A DNA stretch of 64,000 nt from JACMLD01 sp963705285 (GCA_963705285.1 OY970066.1:496001-560000); one strand, 5' to 3'. Positions 52,094-61,170 are shown, counted from the first letter of the stretch. Numbers and translations: made by a program. Notes: generated by a model not told the origin, from the sequence alone.

Positions 52094-53167
52094 TTGTCAG
52101 AGTCTATACAACAGGCGGCATGGCGCAGGCTTAAGAAAAACAAAGCCGCTATTTTTGGTATGGTGGTCATTGCGTTAGCATTACTGGTAGCTATACTGGC
52201 TTATTTTATTGCACCCGATGATACACCATATGCCAACCGTATGACCGTTGAAATTGGCGGACAGCAACCTGGTTATACCCAGTTATTTTTACTGGTTAAA
52301 AAAGAGCAGCAGGTTAATAAGACCGGGCTATTCACGCGTTTGTTGTATGGCCGCAGCGATGCTAATAACTGGTTACCCATTACCCGGTTCAGCCAGAAAA
52401 AAGACAGCATGGTAGTACAAAAATTTATTGATGAAGGTATAGAAGAACGGATGGCATTTGCGCAGTCGCAATTGCCGGTTAACCCGGTGGTATCAAAGAA
52501 GTTTTTGCTGGGTACTGATAAATATGGAAGGGATATACTCAGTCGTTTAATTATTGGCACACGGGTAAGCTTAAGTGTGGGCCTGATTGCAGTTATTATT
52601 TCGCTTAGTACCGGTATTCTGCTTGGCGCACTGGCTGGTTACTTTGGCGGCAAAACAGATGATATCATTATGTGGTTTATCAATGTAATCTGGAGCATCC
52701 CCACCTTGTTGCTGGTATTTGCCATCACATTTTTACTGGGCAAAGGGTTCTGGCAGGTCTTTATTGCCATAGGATTAACTATGTGGGTTACCGTGGCCAG
52801 AATTGTGCGCGGGCAGGTGCTGGGTGTGCGTGAACTTGAATATGTTGAAGCAGCACGTGCATTGGGTTATACCCATGGCAGAATTATCTTCCGGCATATA
52901 CTCCCTAATATTGCGGGACCTGTTTTGGTAGTGGGTGCATCTAATTTTGCATCGGCCATTGTAATTGAAGCGGGGCTTAGCTTTTTGGGGGTGGGTGTAC
53001 AGCCACCACAACCCAGCTGGGGTTTGATGATAAAAGAGAATTACAATTTCATCATTACACATAATCCGATGCTGGCACTTGCCCCGGGTTTTGCCATTAT
53101 GCTGCTGGTACTTGCTTTTAATTTATTGGGCAATGGGTTGCGCGATGCGCTGAATGTGAGGTCGTGA
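52094..53167 (+). CDS. OppC/DppC-type ABC transporter permease
   Basis: A 357-aa inner membrane permease of the dipeptide/oligopeptide class. About six membrane segments and the cytoplasmic EAA-like loop (ELEYVEAARALGYTHGRIIFRHILPN) are visible. No ATG matches the family start; TTG 52094, giving MSESIQQAAWRRLKKNKAAI, is the most likely start. Between the first segment and the core is an insert of about 100 residues. The partner permease, ATPases and binding protein are not in the window. Confidence 0.88.
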   Translation: MSESIQQAAWRRLKKNKAAIFGMVVIALALLVAILAYFIAPDDTPYANRMTVEIGGQQPGYTQLFLLVKKEQQVNKTGLFTRLLYGRSDANNWLPITRFSQKKDSMVVQKFIDEGIEERMAFAQSQLPVNPVVSKKFLLGTDKYGRDILSRLIIGTRVSLSVGLIAVIISLSTGILLGALAGYFGGKTDDIIMWFINVIWSIPTLLLVFAITFLLGKGFWQVFIAIGLTMWVTVARIVRGQVLGVRELEYVEAARALGYTHGRIIFRHILPNIAGPVLVVGASNFASAIVIEAGLSFLGVGVQPPQPSWGLMIKENYNFIITHNPMLALAPGFAIMLLVLAFNLLGNGLRDALNVRS

Positions 53168-53443
53168 GGCGTGAAGCGTGAAGCGTAAGACTTCAGCCTT
53201 TAGCTTTTAGCCATTAGCTGTTAGTCGTTAGATATTAGTCGTTAGCTGTTAGTTAACAGCATTTTCAAGCATTAGCTTTTTTGGAATTCCTCTTATCGCT
53301 CACGATTGACGATGGACGATGGACGTCTCACGTCTCACGACTGACGTTTCACGATTGACCTCTCACGTCTCATAACCCATCAAACGCCCACTCGCCACTA
53401 GCCACCCGCCACTAGCCACTCGCCACTAGCCATTCACCACTCG
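53161..53443. repeat. Mixed word-repeat region
   Basis: GCGTGAAGCGTGAAGCGTAAGAC (in parts), TTAGCTGTTAGTCGTTAG, ACGATGGACGATGGACGTCTC, GACTGACGTTTCACG, and CCACTAGCCACTCGCCACTAGCC follow one another. Left and right CGTGA(A/G)(G/A)CG words are inverted relative to each other. No gene is visible. Confidence 0.75.
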
Positions 53444-53842
53444 CTATTTTTTCGAATACCGGTAAGTACCTGTCCATACCCGGCTGGCCGTGCTGAGCGA
53501 TGTAACGGTAATGGTAACAACACAGGTAGCACCATTGGGTGTGTTGGTAATGGTATAATTATTTTGCGGTGCCATACTGCTACTGGTGGCGGTGAAAAAA
53601 GCGGTAGCACTGCCTTCTGGTGTTGCTGTAACATCTATTTTTACGCCTTTTGCCGGCATAACAGAAGTGATTTCCACCGTAACGGGAAAATCCGGACCCA
53701 GGATGTTTAAATTGTTTGACTTATTAGCGGGTGTAGTTTCTACGGTGAGAACGGGCTCGGCTTCCGCCTTAGTTTTTTTGCAGGAAAAAAATGCCGTACA
53801 TACAAGCAACGCCATGATACAGGCAACAACTAGATTTTTCAT
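53444..53842 (-). CDS. Hypothetical lipoprotein
   Basis: A 132-aa protein with lipobox TAFFSC after a signal peptide and a mature part made of beta strands rich in Thr/Val (VTVEITSVMPAKGVKIDVTATPEG), suggesting an Ig-like fold. No enzymatic motif. It precedes the Lrp regulator gene by 82 bp on the same strand. Confidence 0.75.
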   Translation of the reverse strand: MKNLVVACIMALLVCTAFFSCKKTKAEAEPVLTVETTPANKSNNLNILGPDFPVTVEITSVMPAKGVKIDVTATPEGSATAFFTATSSSMAPQNNYTITNTPNGATCVVTITVTSLSTASRVWTGTYRYSKK

Positions 53843-53924
53843 AGTTTGATGGGTTATTCGTTTTTCAGAGATTTGGATATAATAGCCGGGTTACCGCCTG
53901 TTCTACAACGTTGGGGCAACCAAT

Positions 53925-54398
53925 TTATTTTTCATCGTGCACATGCACATTGCGCATAAAACTTTCTTCCAGTGATATAAAGGTTTCCGTTCGCTCAATG
54001 CCTTTGATTTTCTGCAGTTCATCGTGCAATACAAAACGTAACTGGTTGATATCCTTGCATACTATCTCGGCAAACATGCTATAATTGCCGGTGGTATAAT
54101 TGAGCCGTACAATCTGGGGTATATTACGCAATTCTTTTGCCACAAAATCGTACAGCGAGCTTTTTTCAAGGTAAATTCCGATAAAAGCAATGACATCATA
54201 GCCCAGTTGCTTTATATCTACGTTGAGTTTTGTACCTTTAACTATACCGGCGTCCTGCAGTTTTTTGATGCGGACATGAATGGTTCCCCCGGAAACAAAG
54301 AGTTTTTTACCCAAATCCGCATAGGAAATGCCTGCATTTTCCATCATTTCCTGGATGATTTGCAGGTCAAGTTTGTCAAGATTTAATTTTGCCCCCAT
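53925..54398 (-). CDS. Lrp/AsnC family transcriptional regulator
   Basis: A 157-aa regulator with N-terminal HTH (DLQIIQEMMENAGISYADLGKKLFVSGGTIHVRIKKLQ, read in parts: SYADLGKKLF, GGTIHVRIKKL) and a C-terminal RAM/AsnC ligand-binding domain. Such proteins sense amino acids and often repress neighbours. Divergent from the 172-nt RNA gene, with about 140 bp in between. Confidence 0.93.
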   Translation of the reverse strand: MGAKLNLDKLDLQIIQEMMENAGISYADLGKKLFVSGGTIHVRIKKLQDAGIVKGTKLNVDIKQLGYDVIAFIGIYLEKSSLYDFVAKELRNIPQIVRLNYTTGNYSMFAEIVCKDINQLRFVLHDELQKIKGIERTETFISLEESFMRNVHVHDEK

Positions 54399-54536
54399 TT
54401 GAATTTGTTTTTTGAAGTTATTTTACAATATACCCAAAAAAACTATACAATATCTAATTTTATGAAAAAAAACTTAAAATATTTTCAACGTATTGGGTAT
54501 TTTCTTTAATATTGCACTGTCAACGTTCTTATATAC

Positions 54537-54708
54537 TGTGGGGTGATGAAACTTTTGGCAGACATGCCCTCTTGTCTCGGGGGTGGGGGTCACAGAACAA
54601 ACGTAGCATAGAGCCGGGCAGGTAGCAATACCCGCCCGACCAGGGTCGACCACTGAACTTTGTGCTATAGCTAACTGCCCCGTGGAGGTTCGACTCCTCC
54701 CCCTACAG
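54537..54708 (+). ncRNA. 172-nt RNA with tRNA-like ends
   Basis: The 5' and 3' ends pair TGTGGGG/CCCTACA (one G-U); the 3' part has a perfect T arm GGAGG-TTCGACT-CCTCC. The 5' part carries a tRNA-Leu-like D region (ATG-AAACTTTTGGCAGA-CAT) and stem CCCTC/GGGGG with loop TTGTCTC. Between this stem and the T arm are 100 nt, folding a hairpin CGGGC...GCCCG, instead of a variable arm. A tmRNA-like reading (AAC GTA GCA TAG) is possible, but the RNA is less than half the normal tmRNA length. A promoter-like TTGCAC/TATACT lies upstream and a strong terminator downstream. Confidence 0.65.
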
Positions 54709-54716
54709 CTAAAATG

Positions 54717-54758
54717 AAAGCCTGAAACACAGTCGGAAACTGCATTTCAGGCTTTTTT
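54717..54758 (+). terminator. Terminator of the tRNA-like RNA
   Basis: AAAGCCTGAAA/TTTCAGGCTTT with inner CAGT/ACTG and a following T6 run. Confidence 0.95.
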
Positions 54759-54815
54759 GTTTCGTAGTTGGCCGACTGGTTGGCTTTTTATTGTTTGGAC
54801 CGAATATTTATCCAT

Positions 54816-55508
54816 CTACCAGTCCTGGACGGATCCATCTTTAGGGGGATCCGCTTCAACATACCGCTTGGCTTGTTTTTCAAAAATAGTTTTAACCTGT
54901 TTCATTGTTAAAGTGACTTCTTTAAATCTTATCGCTTCATTATTATCAGGTAACAGGTCAGAATAGTCGCACGTATAATTCTGATCATCCAAGCACAATG
55001 AAATTTTTTGCCGGTTAAGGCTATCGGTATAAAGTAATATGATTGCCCATGTATTGTGGGTCCATCTTAAGTCTTTAGCCTTATTCGGAAGCAGGCTATT
55101 ACACATTACTGGTCTCGTCCAACTAGGGTTATTTATATTCAAATTAGTTGCAGAAACCCGACTTGACAATACATTAATTGCGGCTCCCTGACCAACGTTT
55201 ATAACTTCATAAATTCTTTTTTCGTTATAGTGAGATCCACTAACGGAAAGAACAAGTAAAGGAGTTGTGAGTCTATCTTCTTTTTCATCTTTCGCTTCAT
55301 TGTATCGATGAACAAGCAGAGACAACCAAAGAAAAACGATGAAATTTGCAGCGCCAAGCGCCATACCCATGTAGTCGCCTAACACACCCCAATCAGCGGG
55401 TTTTTCCGACCAATGACTGCTTCCGAATTGCCACCAATATGCACCAAACCCTAAAAGTATGATGATACCAGCCGCCGCGGCCGGCCAATAACGGGATATC
55501 CACCTCAT
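54816..55508 (-). CDS. Hypothetical two-helix membrane protein
   Basis: A 230-aa protein with two N-terminal transmembrane segments (AAAAGIIILLGFGAYWW and MALGAANFIVFLWLSLL) and a soluble C-terminal domain of about 150 residues. The layout recalls the small membrane proteins found in accessory and defence islands, but I recognise no family. First gene past the tRNA-like RNA; divergent from the HNH gene. Confidence 0.7.
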   Translation of the reverse strand: MRWISRYWPAAAAGIIILLGFGAYWWQFGSSHWSEKPADWGVLGDYMGMALGAANFIVFLWLSLLVHRYNEAKDEKEDRLTTPLLVLSVSGSHYNEKRIYEVINVGQGAAINVLSSRVSATNLNINNPSWTRPVMCNSLLPNKAKDLRWTHNTWAIILLYTDSLNRQKISLCLDDQNYTCDYSDLLPDNNEAIRFKEVTLTMKQVKTIFEKQAKRYVEADPPKDGSVQDW

Positions 55509-55724
55509 AGTGCTTTATTTCTTGATTTAAAGTTGTTGTAGTAGTCCGTGTTGAATCTGGTCCGATCGTTTATACTAAAATAGTGATTTCGCAAATGCAG
55601 AGACACAACCGACGCAAGTATAAGACTGCATAAATTGGAAAATCCATCAGGAATCGGACCTTTATATCTTGAAAAATTGAGAAATCTATGACCGAATCTT
55701 AAAATACCATTATTACAAAGAAAT

Positions 55725-56852
55725 ATGGAAATCACGTTTCATTATCCGAAAGAATATGAAGAAAAACAGAAAGAGTTCGAAACACACTACGAAATCAAGC
55801 GGATTTTTGTTTGCCCGTCAACCCCAATGAACTTTGCAAGTAAGGAAGAGGACCGGGTCTGTAGGTTTTGCAATAAAAAAATGCCTGACGTTACATTCAT
55901 AAAACAAGCACATGTCATTCCTGAATTCTTGGGTAATAAATATTGGATTGGTGATGACGAATGCGATACCTGCAACCATCTTTTCGGAACAAGAGAGCAG
56001 CACCTATCCAATTACCTGGGTATTTCGCGCACGCTTAATCAAACTAAAGGAAAACGAGATATCCCTACATTTGAATCAGTAGGGGGTGGTGTTGTTGCCG
56101 GACATGGCTCATTTCTAAATCAAACAGACTGTATAATTATAGAAGGTAAAAACGCGGCAAAGGAACATTTTACAAAAGATATCGCAACAAGTCAAATACG
56201 TTTTAAAACTAAGAAACATGGCTATGTACCGGTTTACGTTTACAAATCGCTTTTAAAAATTGCTTTATCCATCCTGCCAAAAAGAGAAATAAAAAACTAC
56301 GCCAATGCACTTCTATTTGTATTCTCTGAAAACGTCTCGCATAACCATTTAGATCCGTGTATTATGAACGTGTGTAAATCAGAATTTGGTGTCGGTCCTG
56401 CATTCCCAATAGTATTGCTCTATGAAAAAAAAGACCCTCAAAGCTCGATACCAACGCACTTTTATACATTACTATATAAAAATTATTCCTTCAATTTTCA
56501 TGTGCCTCTTAACGAAAAAGATATGTGGACGTACATTAGGCAGGTGGAGGTTCAATATCATTATCCTGCCCCATTATTCCTGGAGTCATACGAAGAAAAT
56601 CCTAAAGCCTTTGAATCTATTACAAAAAACTTTTCATCATACGAAAAAGTCAAAGGCGAGGTAGAGGAGTTAATCCTTACTAGTCCCGACTTCACGAATT
56701 CTAGAACGGCTATTAATCCGGAAACACTTGAGGTTATTGAGAATCCTATTGACAATACCGGAATAAAACAGCTGTACCTGATTACAAACCCTGATTTTGT
56801 TTTAAAGGTTAAAGAAAAGAATACACCGACTATAAGCGATCAAGAATTATGA
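55725..56852 (+). CDS. HNH endonuclease-like protein
   Basis: A 375-aa protein with an N-terminal HNH-type zinc finger: CRFCNKKMPDVTFIKQAHVIPEFLG, then DDECDTCNHLFG, giving CxxC, the His of AHVIP and CxxCN. A C-terminal domain of about 250 residues has no known similarity to me. The HNH part suggests DNA cleavage; the rest may sense an invader. It lacks signal and membrane segments. Island neighbours with defence-type features support such a role only by context. Confidence 0.75.
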   Translation: MEITFHYPKEYEEKQKEFETHYEIKRIFVCPSTPMNFASKEEDRVCRFCNKKMPDVTFIKQAHVIPEFLGNKYWIGDDECDTCNHLFGTREQHLSNYLGISRTLNQTKGKRDIPTFESVGGGVVAGHGSFLNQTDCIIIEGKNAAKEHFTKDIATSQIRFKTKKHGYVPVYVYKSLLKIALSILPKREIKNYANALLFVFSENVSHNHLDPCIMNVCKSEFGVGPAFPIVLLYEKKDPQSSIPTHFYTLLYKNYSFNFHVPLNEKDMWTYIRQVEVQYHYPAPLFLESYEENPKAFESITKNFSSYEKVKGEVEELILTSPDFTNSRTAINPETLEVIENPIDNTGIKQLYLITNPDFVLKVKEKNTPTISDQEL

Positions 56853-57199
56853 CCATTGCCGGCACGAAGAAACCAAGCGAATGCCATGTGATTGAAATTG
56901 ATTTGCTGAACGGTAGATAGCTTGATGGCGGCCATTGTGATTCAGCTGATAATGATAAACGGATATGCAACATTTGAAGATGACGAACGAAGAATATTTA
57001 AATACACATTGATTGCAATTGGGGCGAAAGGTAATTTCATCGCCTGCTAGCCCGGAGCAATGCCGTCAAAGTATATATCTCGGTAAAATTGGTATTTGGT
57101 TATAGGAAGCCCTTATCCAGGTTTTGATCGCTCTAAATCCATCTGGAGTGGATTACATACATAACACCATTCGTCGTAGTATAACCTTTGAAGCCGGCT
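56853..57199. other. Intergenic gap with possible gene remnant
   Basis: A frame around 56920-57047 encodes a short stretch (about 42 aa, including EDDERRIFKYTLIAIGAKGNF) that reads like a fragment of a protein, without a proper upstream. I see no repeat, terminator or complete gene. Confidence 0.35.
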
Positions 57200-57412
57200 T
57201 TATGCGGTTTGACGTTGTTCTAAATTATTTCTGACATCCTCAAATTGCTTTTTTACGACCTCAATTAAGTGCTGTGAAACTAATTCGGCAATTTCTTGGG
57301 GTGTCATCCCTTGCTTTATTTCTGTACCGTGACTTCCTTGGGATTTTATAATAGTATGGGGCTCACTGGCTAGCCCTAAGCTCTGGGGATGGGAAGTCGA
57401 TAGCAAGTTCAT
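57200..57412 (-). CDS. Small hypothetical protein downstream of the Ntn hydrolase-like gene
   Basis: A 70-aa hydrophilic protein with a helical C-terminus (AELVSQHLIEVVKKQFEDVRN). It starts 11 bp after the stop of the proteasome-like gene, on the same strand, which suggests one operon and a functional pair. No known family. Confidence 0.6.
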   Translation of the reverse strand: MNLLSTSHPQSLGLASEPHTIIKSQGSHGTEIKQGMTPQEIAELVSQHLIEVVKKQFEDVRNNLEQRQTA

Positions 57413-57423
57413 GATTTCAGTCT

Positions 57424-58707
57424 TTAATAATTATCAAAAAAATGTTTGTTCAATTCAGGCTGAAAATAATGTTTACGTTTCATCCAAATGAACCCATCGC
57501 CCTTAGATATTACGGCGACATCTACAGGTCCACCAACGCTTTCTTCGGCAAAGGTAATCCTTCTTTTTAGATATGTCAAGTATATCAAACTTTCTGCCAT
57601 TTCAGCTAAATCTTCCTTAGAAAGGTTACTGACAGCATTCATTAACGGAAAAATATAGTTAGACTGCTTAGTTTCAAGATTTTTAGCATCATATTCCTTA
57701 ACCAATGATTTTATATCAAGCCCATTTATTTGCGCGACGGCGGCCGGATTGGACGTACCAATTATCTTCAGAATTTCGGCATTATATTTAACGAAAATTG
57801 CTTCAAAATTGTTGAGATATATTTTGTCTAATGTAGGATCTACACCTGTTAAAATTGTCTCAATTACATCTGTTTGCGCAAATGGGCAAATCTCGCCTTC
57901 ATTATTATTGGATATTTGAGATTGTTTATTAGTGTCAATATAATATCGCAACCTCCCGCAAATAGCAAAAGAAATATTTACGGGTATAAGTGCAGGATAA
58001 ATTTCATTCTCTCCGAAACCAGTAAAAATAACTCCAGTAAATGTATTTAATTCTTTCTTAGCTTTTACCTGAATAAAAACCAACTCCTTTAAATTGTCTT
58101 TTAAAGAAGGGGTAGGAGTATACCCATGTTGTACAAAAGAAGCGTCAAAAATCTCATCAAAGAGACCAGAAGAAGCGTTATTAAATTCAGACTTGGACAA
58201 ATCCTTCATCTCATCGCAAAAGTCTGTTGCCGAAATCCAAGTTGATATATAAGCTTGGGCTATTCCATCAATGGCATTGACCAACAGATCTTTGTTCTGA
58301 GAGGTAGGATTGTCAATTAACGGCTTGTTTTTTTTCACGCCCTCATTGACTACAATATCAATAACTGAACTTGCAAAAGACTTCAAAAAAACACGTTGAT
58401 CCTCTATGGTTGAGTAATAGCTTTTTTTCTTTAAAAACCTGATAAAGTCAATTTGGTATTCTCTTAGAGTATTGAAAGATTTTTTTCCCAAAGACTTGCG
58501 ATATATCTTAATTATTGTCTCCCATGGCGTGGACATAAAGGTTGCGGAATTATATATCATGATCGCAACCGGATAATACTTGGAAAGAGTAAAGACTTTA
58601 TTTGCACGATTAAAAATCTTCCGAGAGTCTGTTCCACCAATAGTAACTGCGCTATCGGCCGCAATTGCAACAGCTTGTTTATTCAGAATTCCAACAACTG
58701 CAGTCAT
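57424..58707 (-). CDS. Proteasome-fold (Ntn hydrolase-like) protein
   Basis: A 427-aa protein whose N-terminus, M-TAVVGILNKQAVAIAADSAVTIG, matches the start of proteasome-type N-terminal nucleophile hydrolases: Thr2 would become the nucleophile after Met removal, and the following AADSAVT strand is typical. The region to residue 250 fits a proteasome-like core by eye; the C-terminal 170 residues are unique. It has no companion ATPase gene here. A small gene follows by 11 bp. Protease activity is inferred from the N-terminus only. Confidence 0.7.
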   Translation of the reverse strand: MTAVVGILNKQAVAIAADSAVTIGGTDSRKIFNRANKVFTLSKYYPVAIMIYNSATFMSTPWETIIKIYRKSLGKKSFNTLREYQIDFIRFLKKKSYYSTIEDQRVFLKSFASSVIDIVVNEGVKKNKPLIDNPTSQNKDLLVNAIDGIAQAYISTWISATDFCDEMKDLSKSEFNNASSGLFDEIFDASFVQHGYTPTPSLKDNLKELVFIQVKAKKELNTFTGVIFTGFGENEIYPALIPVNISFAICGRLRYYIDTNKQSQISNNNEGEICPFAQTDVIETILTGVDPTLDKIYLNNFEAIFVKYNAEILKIIGTSNPAAVAQINGLDIKSLVKEYDAKNLETKQSNYIFPLMNAVSNLSKEDLAEMAESLIYLTYLKRRITFAEESVGGPVDVAVISKGDGFIWMKRKHYFQPELNKHFFDNY

Positions 58708-58900
58708 GAGTTTTTAGGGGGAAAGGTTAAAGGTTAGTTGAAATTATACTTTTTCATGAATATTAAAAATTTATTTACTTCAAAACTCTTCCATTATAGA
58801 AGTCAATACATTGCCAAGGCGTATCCTGCTCTCTACTGACAGCAAATCCGTTTATTCTGGTATCTTATTAGGTATTCCTTGACAGTTTTTGGGGAATCCG
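58708..58900. other. Intergenic gap
   Basis: A 193-bp A/T-rich spacer; it presumably contains the promoter of the proteasome-like gene on the minus strand. Nothing else is visible. Confidence 0.35.
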
Positions 58901-59170
58901 TTATACCCCCGCCCTTTTCGGCCCAGGCCTCAACGGCCCATTCTTCTTCTCATACTTTACTTTGCGATCTTGTATAGCTTCTTCGTATACATCTTTAATA
59001 TTCTGGCGCTCCCAGTAGGCAATATCTTTCATAGCCTGTATTGATTCGGACTTGCCTATAAATATATAACGCTCCTCGCCTGCCTTTGTGGTATTGGCCG
59101 CTGCTTTAGGCGGTACGTGTGTCCTTGTTTTGGGCCTGCCTGGGCTTTTAGATTTGACTGCTTTAGACAT
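58901..59170 (-). CDS. Ribbon-helix-helix-like DNA-binding protein
   Basis: An 89-aa basic protein with a Pro/Lys-rich start (KSPGRPKTRTHVPPK, AT-hook-like GRPK) and a core IQAMKDIAYWERQNIKDVYEEAIQD that resembles the helical part of small ribbon-helix-helix proteins found near ParA genes in Bacteroidota. No ParA is present here. It may regulate island genes or act in maintenance of the element. Confidence 0.6.
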   Translation of the reverse strand: MSKAVKSKSPGRPKTRTHVPPKAAANTTKAGEERYIFIGKSESIQAMKDIAYWERQNIKDVYEEAIQDRKVKYEKKNGPLRPGPKRAGV

Positions 59171-59391
59171 TTGGTTCTTTTTTGATAATACTAAGTTATA
59201 TCAAATAATCCTAAAAATCAAATAACTACGTAAGAATTAAAATATATTTTGAATATTTGATGAAATCCAGCATCGCTGGTGTATCACAAGTACAAGCCAA
59301 TAAAGCCTAAGTACCCCAATAACAAAAACCTATAGGTCACCTTCACCGGTGGCTTCTTATAAACTTATACACTTTGATAAGGATTTCCCAG

Positions 59392-61170
59392 TTAGACTGT
59401 TATCGACCTCAGCTCGTTTCCTTGTTTCACAAGCTCATCGATAAATACATCAAAGCTTTTTGTCTCAATAATGTTTTTTAGATTTTTGACCAATTCAAGC
59501 CGGAGTCTTATAACCATATTAGGCAAGGTAGCGGCTAATTTTGCTTTAGCTATTTCATTTTCCAGACCCTTATGAACATAAAAATTGCGATGTCCATAAG
59601 CTTCGGTTAAAATGTTTTGATAATATTGCCTGGCAGTATTATAATAATTAGCATCAAGTTTCGCATCAAATTGCGCCACCAATTCTGAGATGAATGGATA
59701 ATCATCTCTAATTTCTGGAGAAATTATCCCTAATTCGAGGTCTGTAAAAATTTCTTTTAATCTGTCATGTGTTACATTAAGAAATTCCATGCCAGTAAAT
59801 GGAGCGCAGAAAATGTCAAAAAGTGTTTGTAAAACTCTTCTATTTTTAACAAAGTGCTCATTAATCAAAATTATGGACGATACGATTCCCTTTACTTGTT
59901 TACTAGCCCGATTAAAGGATAGCAAAGTTTCCAGATAAAGCCAATAGTCTGAAACAGAATTATTTTTGTTGGCCCAAACAAAAAGCGGTTCGCATTTTAG
60001 AAACCAGCTAACAGCGCCCCCTCTAACGTCTCTTAAAGCCTTAAAAGGGTTGTCATTTAGTTCATTTAGCAGAGACTCGGGAATCATGCTTTCATATATC
60101 TGAGAACTCCATGCCATGTTAATATACTTAAACTCAGGCGATAGAATTAGATAATTACTTGTGCTATCAACACTAAAGTCTCTTCCAAGAGTACTGGATA
60201 GAAATATCGCTTCGGACCTCACGAGGGCTAGAACTCTGGATAATAAAGACTCCGCGGACCACCACATTACCTCCACTGCAGCAAGCATATAGATACCGTC
60301 ATGAAAGAAATAATCTATATCTGATTTTGTCATTTTTTGTTTAATCGACAAGATATTTTGATGCTCTTTCCCAAAAAATGTTACGTTGTTATACTTGAAA
60401 ATGAACTCATTTGGCACACAGCCGCCGTAAACTTTTATTATAATTATATGCCGTATTGGCTCTTGCTCAAAAGCATTCGCAAACCCGTGAAGCTGATTGT
60501 CTAGTGCTTTTTCCGCCAAATGCTTCTCTCTATCCTCAATTTTAACAACATTTGCTGGAAATGGAAAAACGTTGATTTCTTTACTAAACACGTCGGATAT
60601 CACTTGAAGGATTTCATTTCTATTGAAACCATGAAAAAAATATTGAGATACCAATACAAGTGCTATACTAGTAAAGAGCGATGCATGTGTCTCCGCTCCA
60701 CCTTCCACAATGTCAGATAAGGTATGTTTACATTTTACAATATCCAGAATTCCAATTAATAAATCTTTCGACATACTTGTTTTCAAATGCTTGTAAAATA
60801 CCTCCAGGTCAGTTAAGAATTGGGGGTCTCTGATAATTTGGATTTTTAACTGTTCATCCTTTTTTGTCCGGCCTAACTTATTATACTCTGCAACAACTCG
60901 TTTTACACTTAAATATGAGCTATGATCATTCCAGAAAGTATCACTGGCAAAAAAAGGCCGCTTAAAATAATTGTCAAAATAGACTACCCTGTCTTCCGTG
61001 TCGTTTTGAAGTCTAAATAATACTTTTTCCAGAAGCGATAAAGGTGTTTCAAGTTCTAATTCCCATTGCCAACCAGCAAATCGTACCGCATGATTTATTT
61101 TATCTAAAAAGTAATTTACCTTTTCTTCAATCAGTGGATCTTTGTTGGTTATTCTTTTAATGTATGCCAT
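59392..61170 (-). CDS. Large hypothetical protein with C-terminal HEPN-type motif
   Basis: A 592-aa protein with no membrane segments. In the C-terminal helical part, GHRNFYVHKGLE gives Arg528-Asn529-x3-His533, the R-x4-H motif with polar second residue that marks HEPN ribonucleases. The N-terminal 500 residues show no family that I know. HEPN proteins with large sensor regions occur in abortive-infection systems; a similar role here is suggested by the motif and the island location. Confidence 0.6.
   Translation of the reverse strand: MAYIKRITNKDPLIEEKVNYFLDKINHAVRFAGWQWELELETPLSLLEKVLFRLQNDTEDRVVYFDNYFKRPFFASDTFWNDHSSYLSVKRVVAEYNKLGRTKKDEQLKIQIIRDPQFLTDLEVFYKHLKTSMSKDLLIGILDIVKCKHTLSDIVEGGAETHASLFTSIALVLVSQYFFHGFNRNEILQVISDVFSKEINVFPFPANVVKIEDREKHLAEKALDNQLHGFANAFEQEPIRHIIIIKVYGGCVPNEFIFKYNNVTFFGKEHQNILSIKQKMTKSDIDYFFHDGIYMLAAVEVMWWSAESLLSRVLALVRSEAIFLSSTLGRDFSVDSTSNYLILSPEFKYINMAWSSQIYESMIPESLLNELNDNPFKALRDVRGGAVSWFLKCEPLFVWANKNNSVSDYWLYLETLLSFNRASKQVKGIVSSIILINEHFVKNRRVLQTLFDIFCAPFTGMEFLNVTHDRLKEIFTDLELGIISPEIRDDYPFISELVAQFDAKLDANYYNTARQYYQNILTEAYGHRNFYVHKGLENEIAKAKLAATLPNMVIRLRLELVKNLKNIIETKSFDVFIDELVKQGNELRSITV

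Noticed and set aside
54537..54708. Full-length tmRNA (ssrA)
   Set aside because: Only 172 nt long, with no clear tag frame or pseudoknot series; kept as a tRNA-like RNA with tmRNA as a minor alternative.
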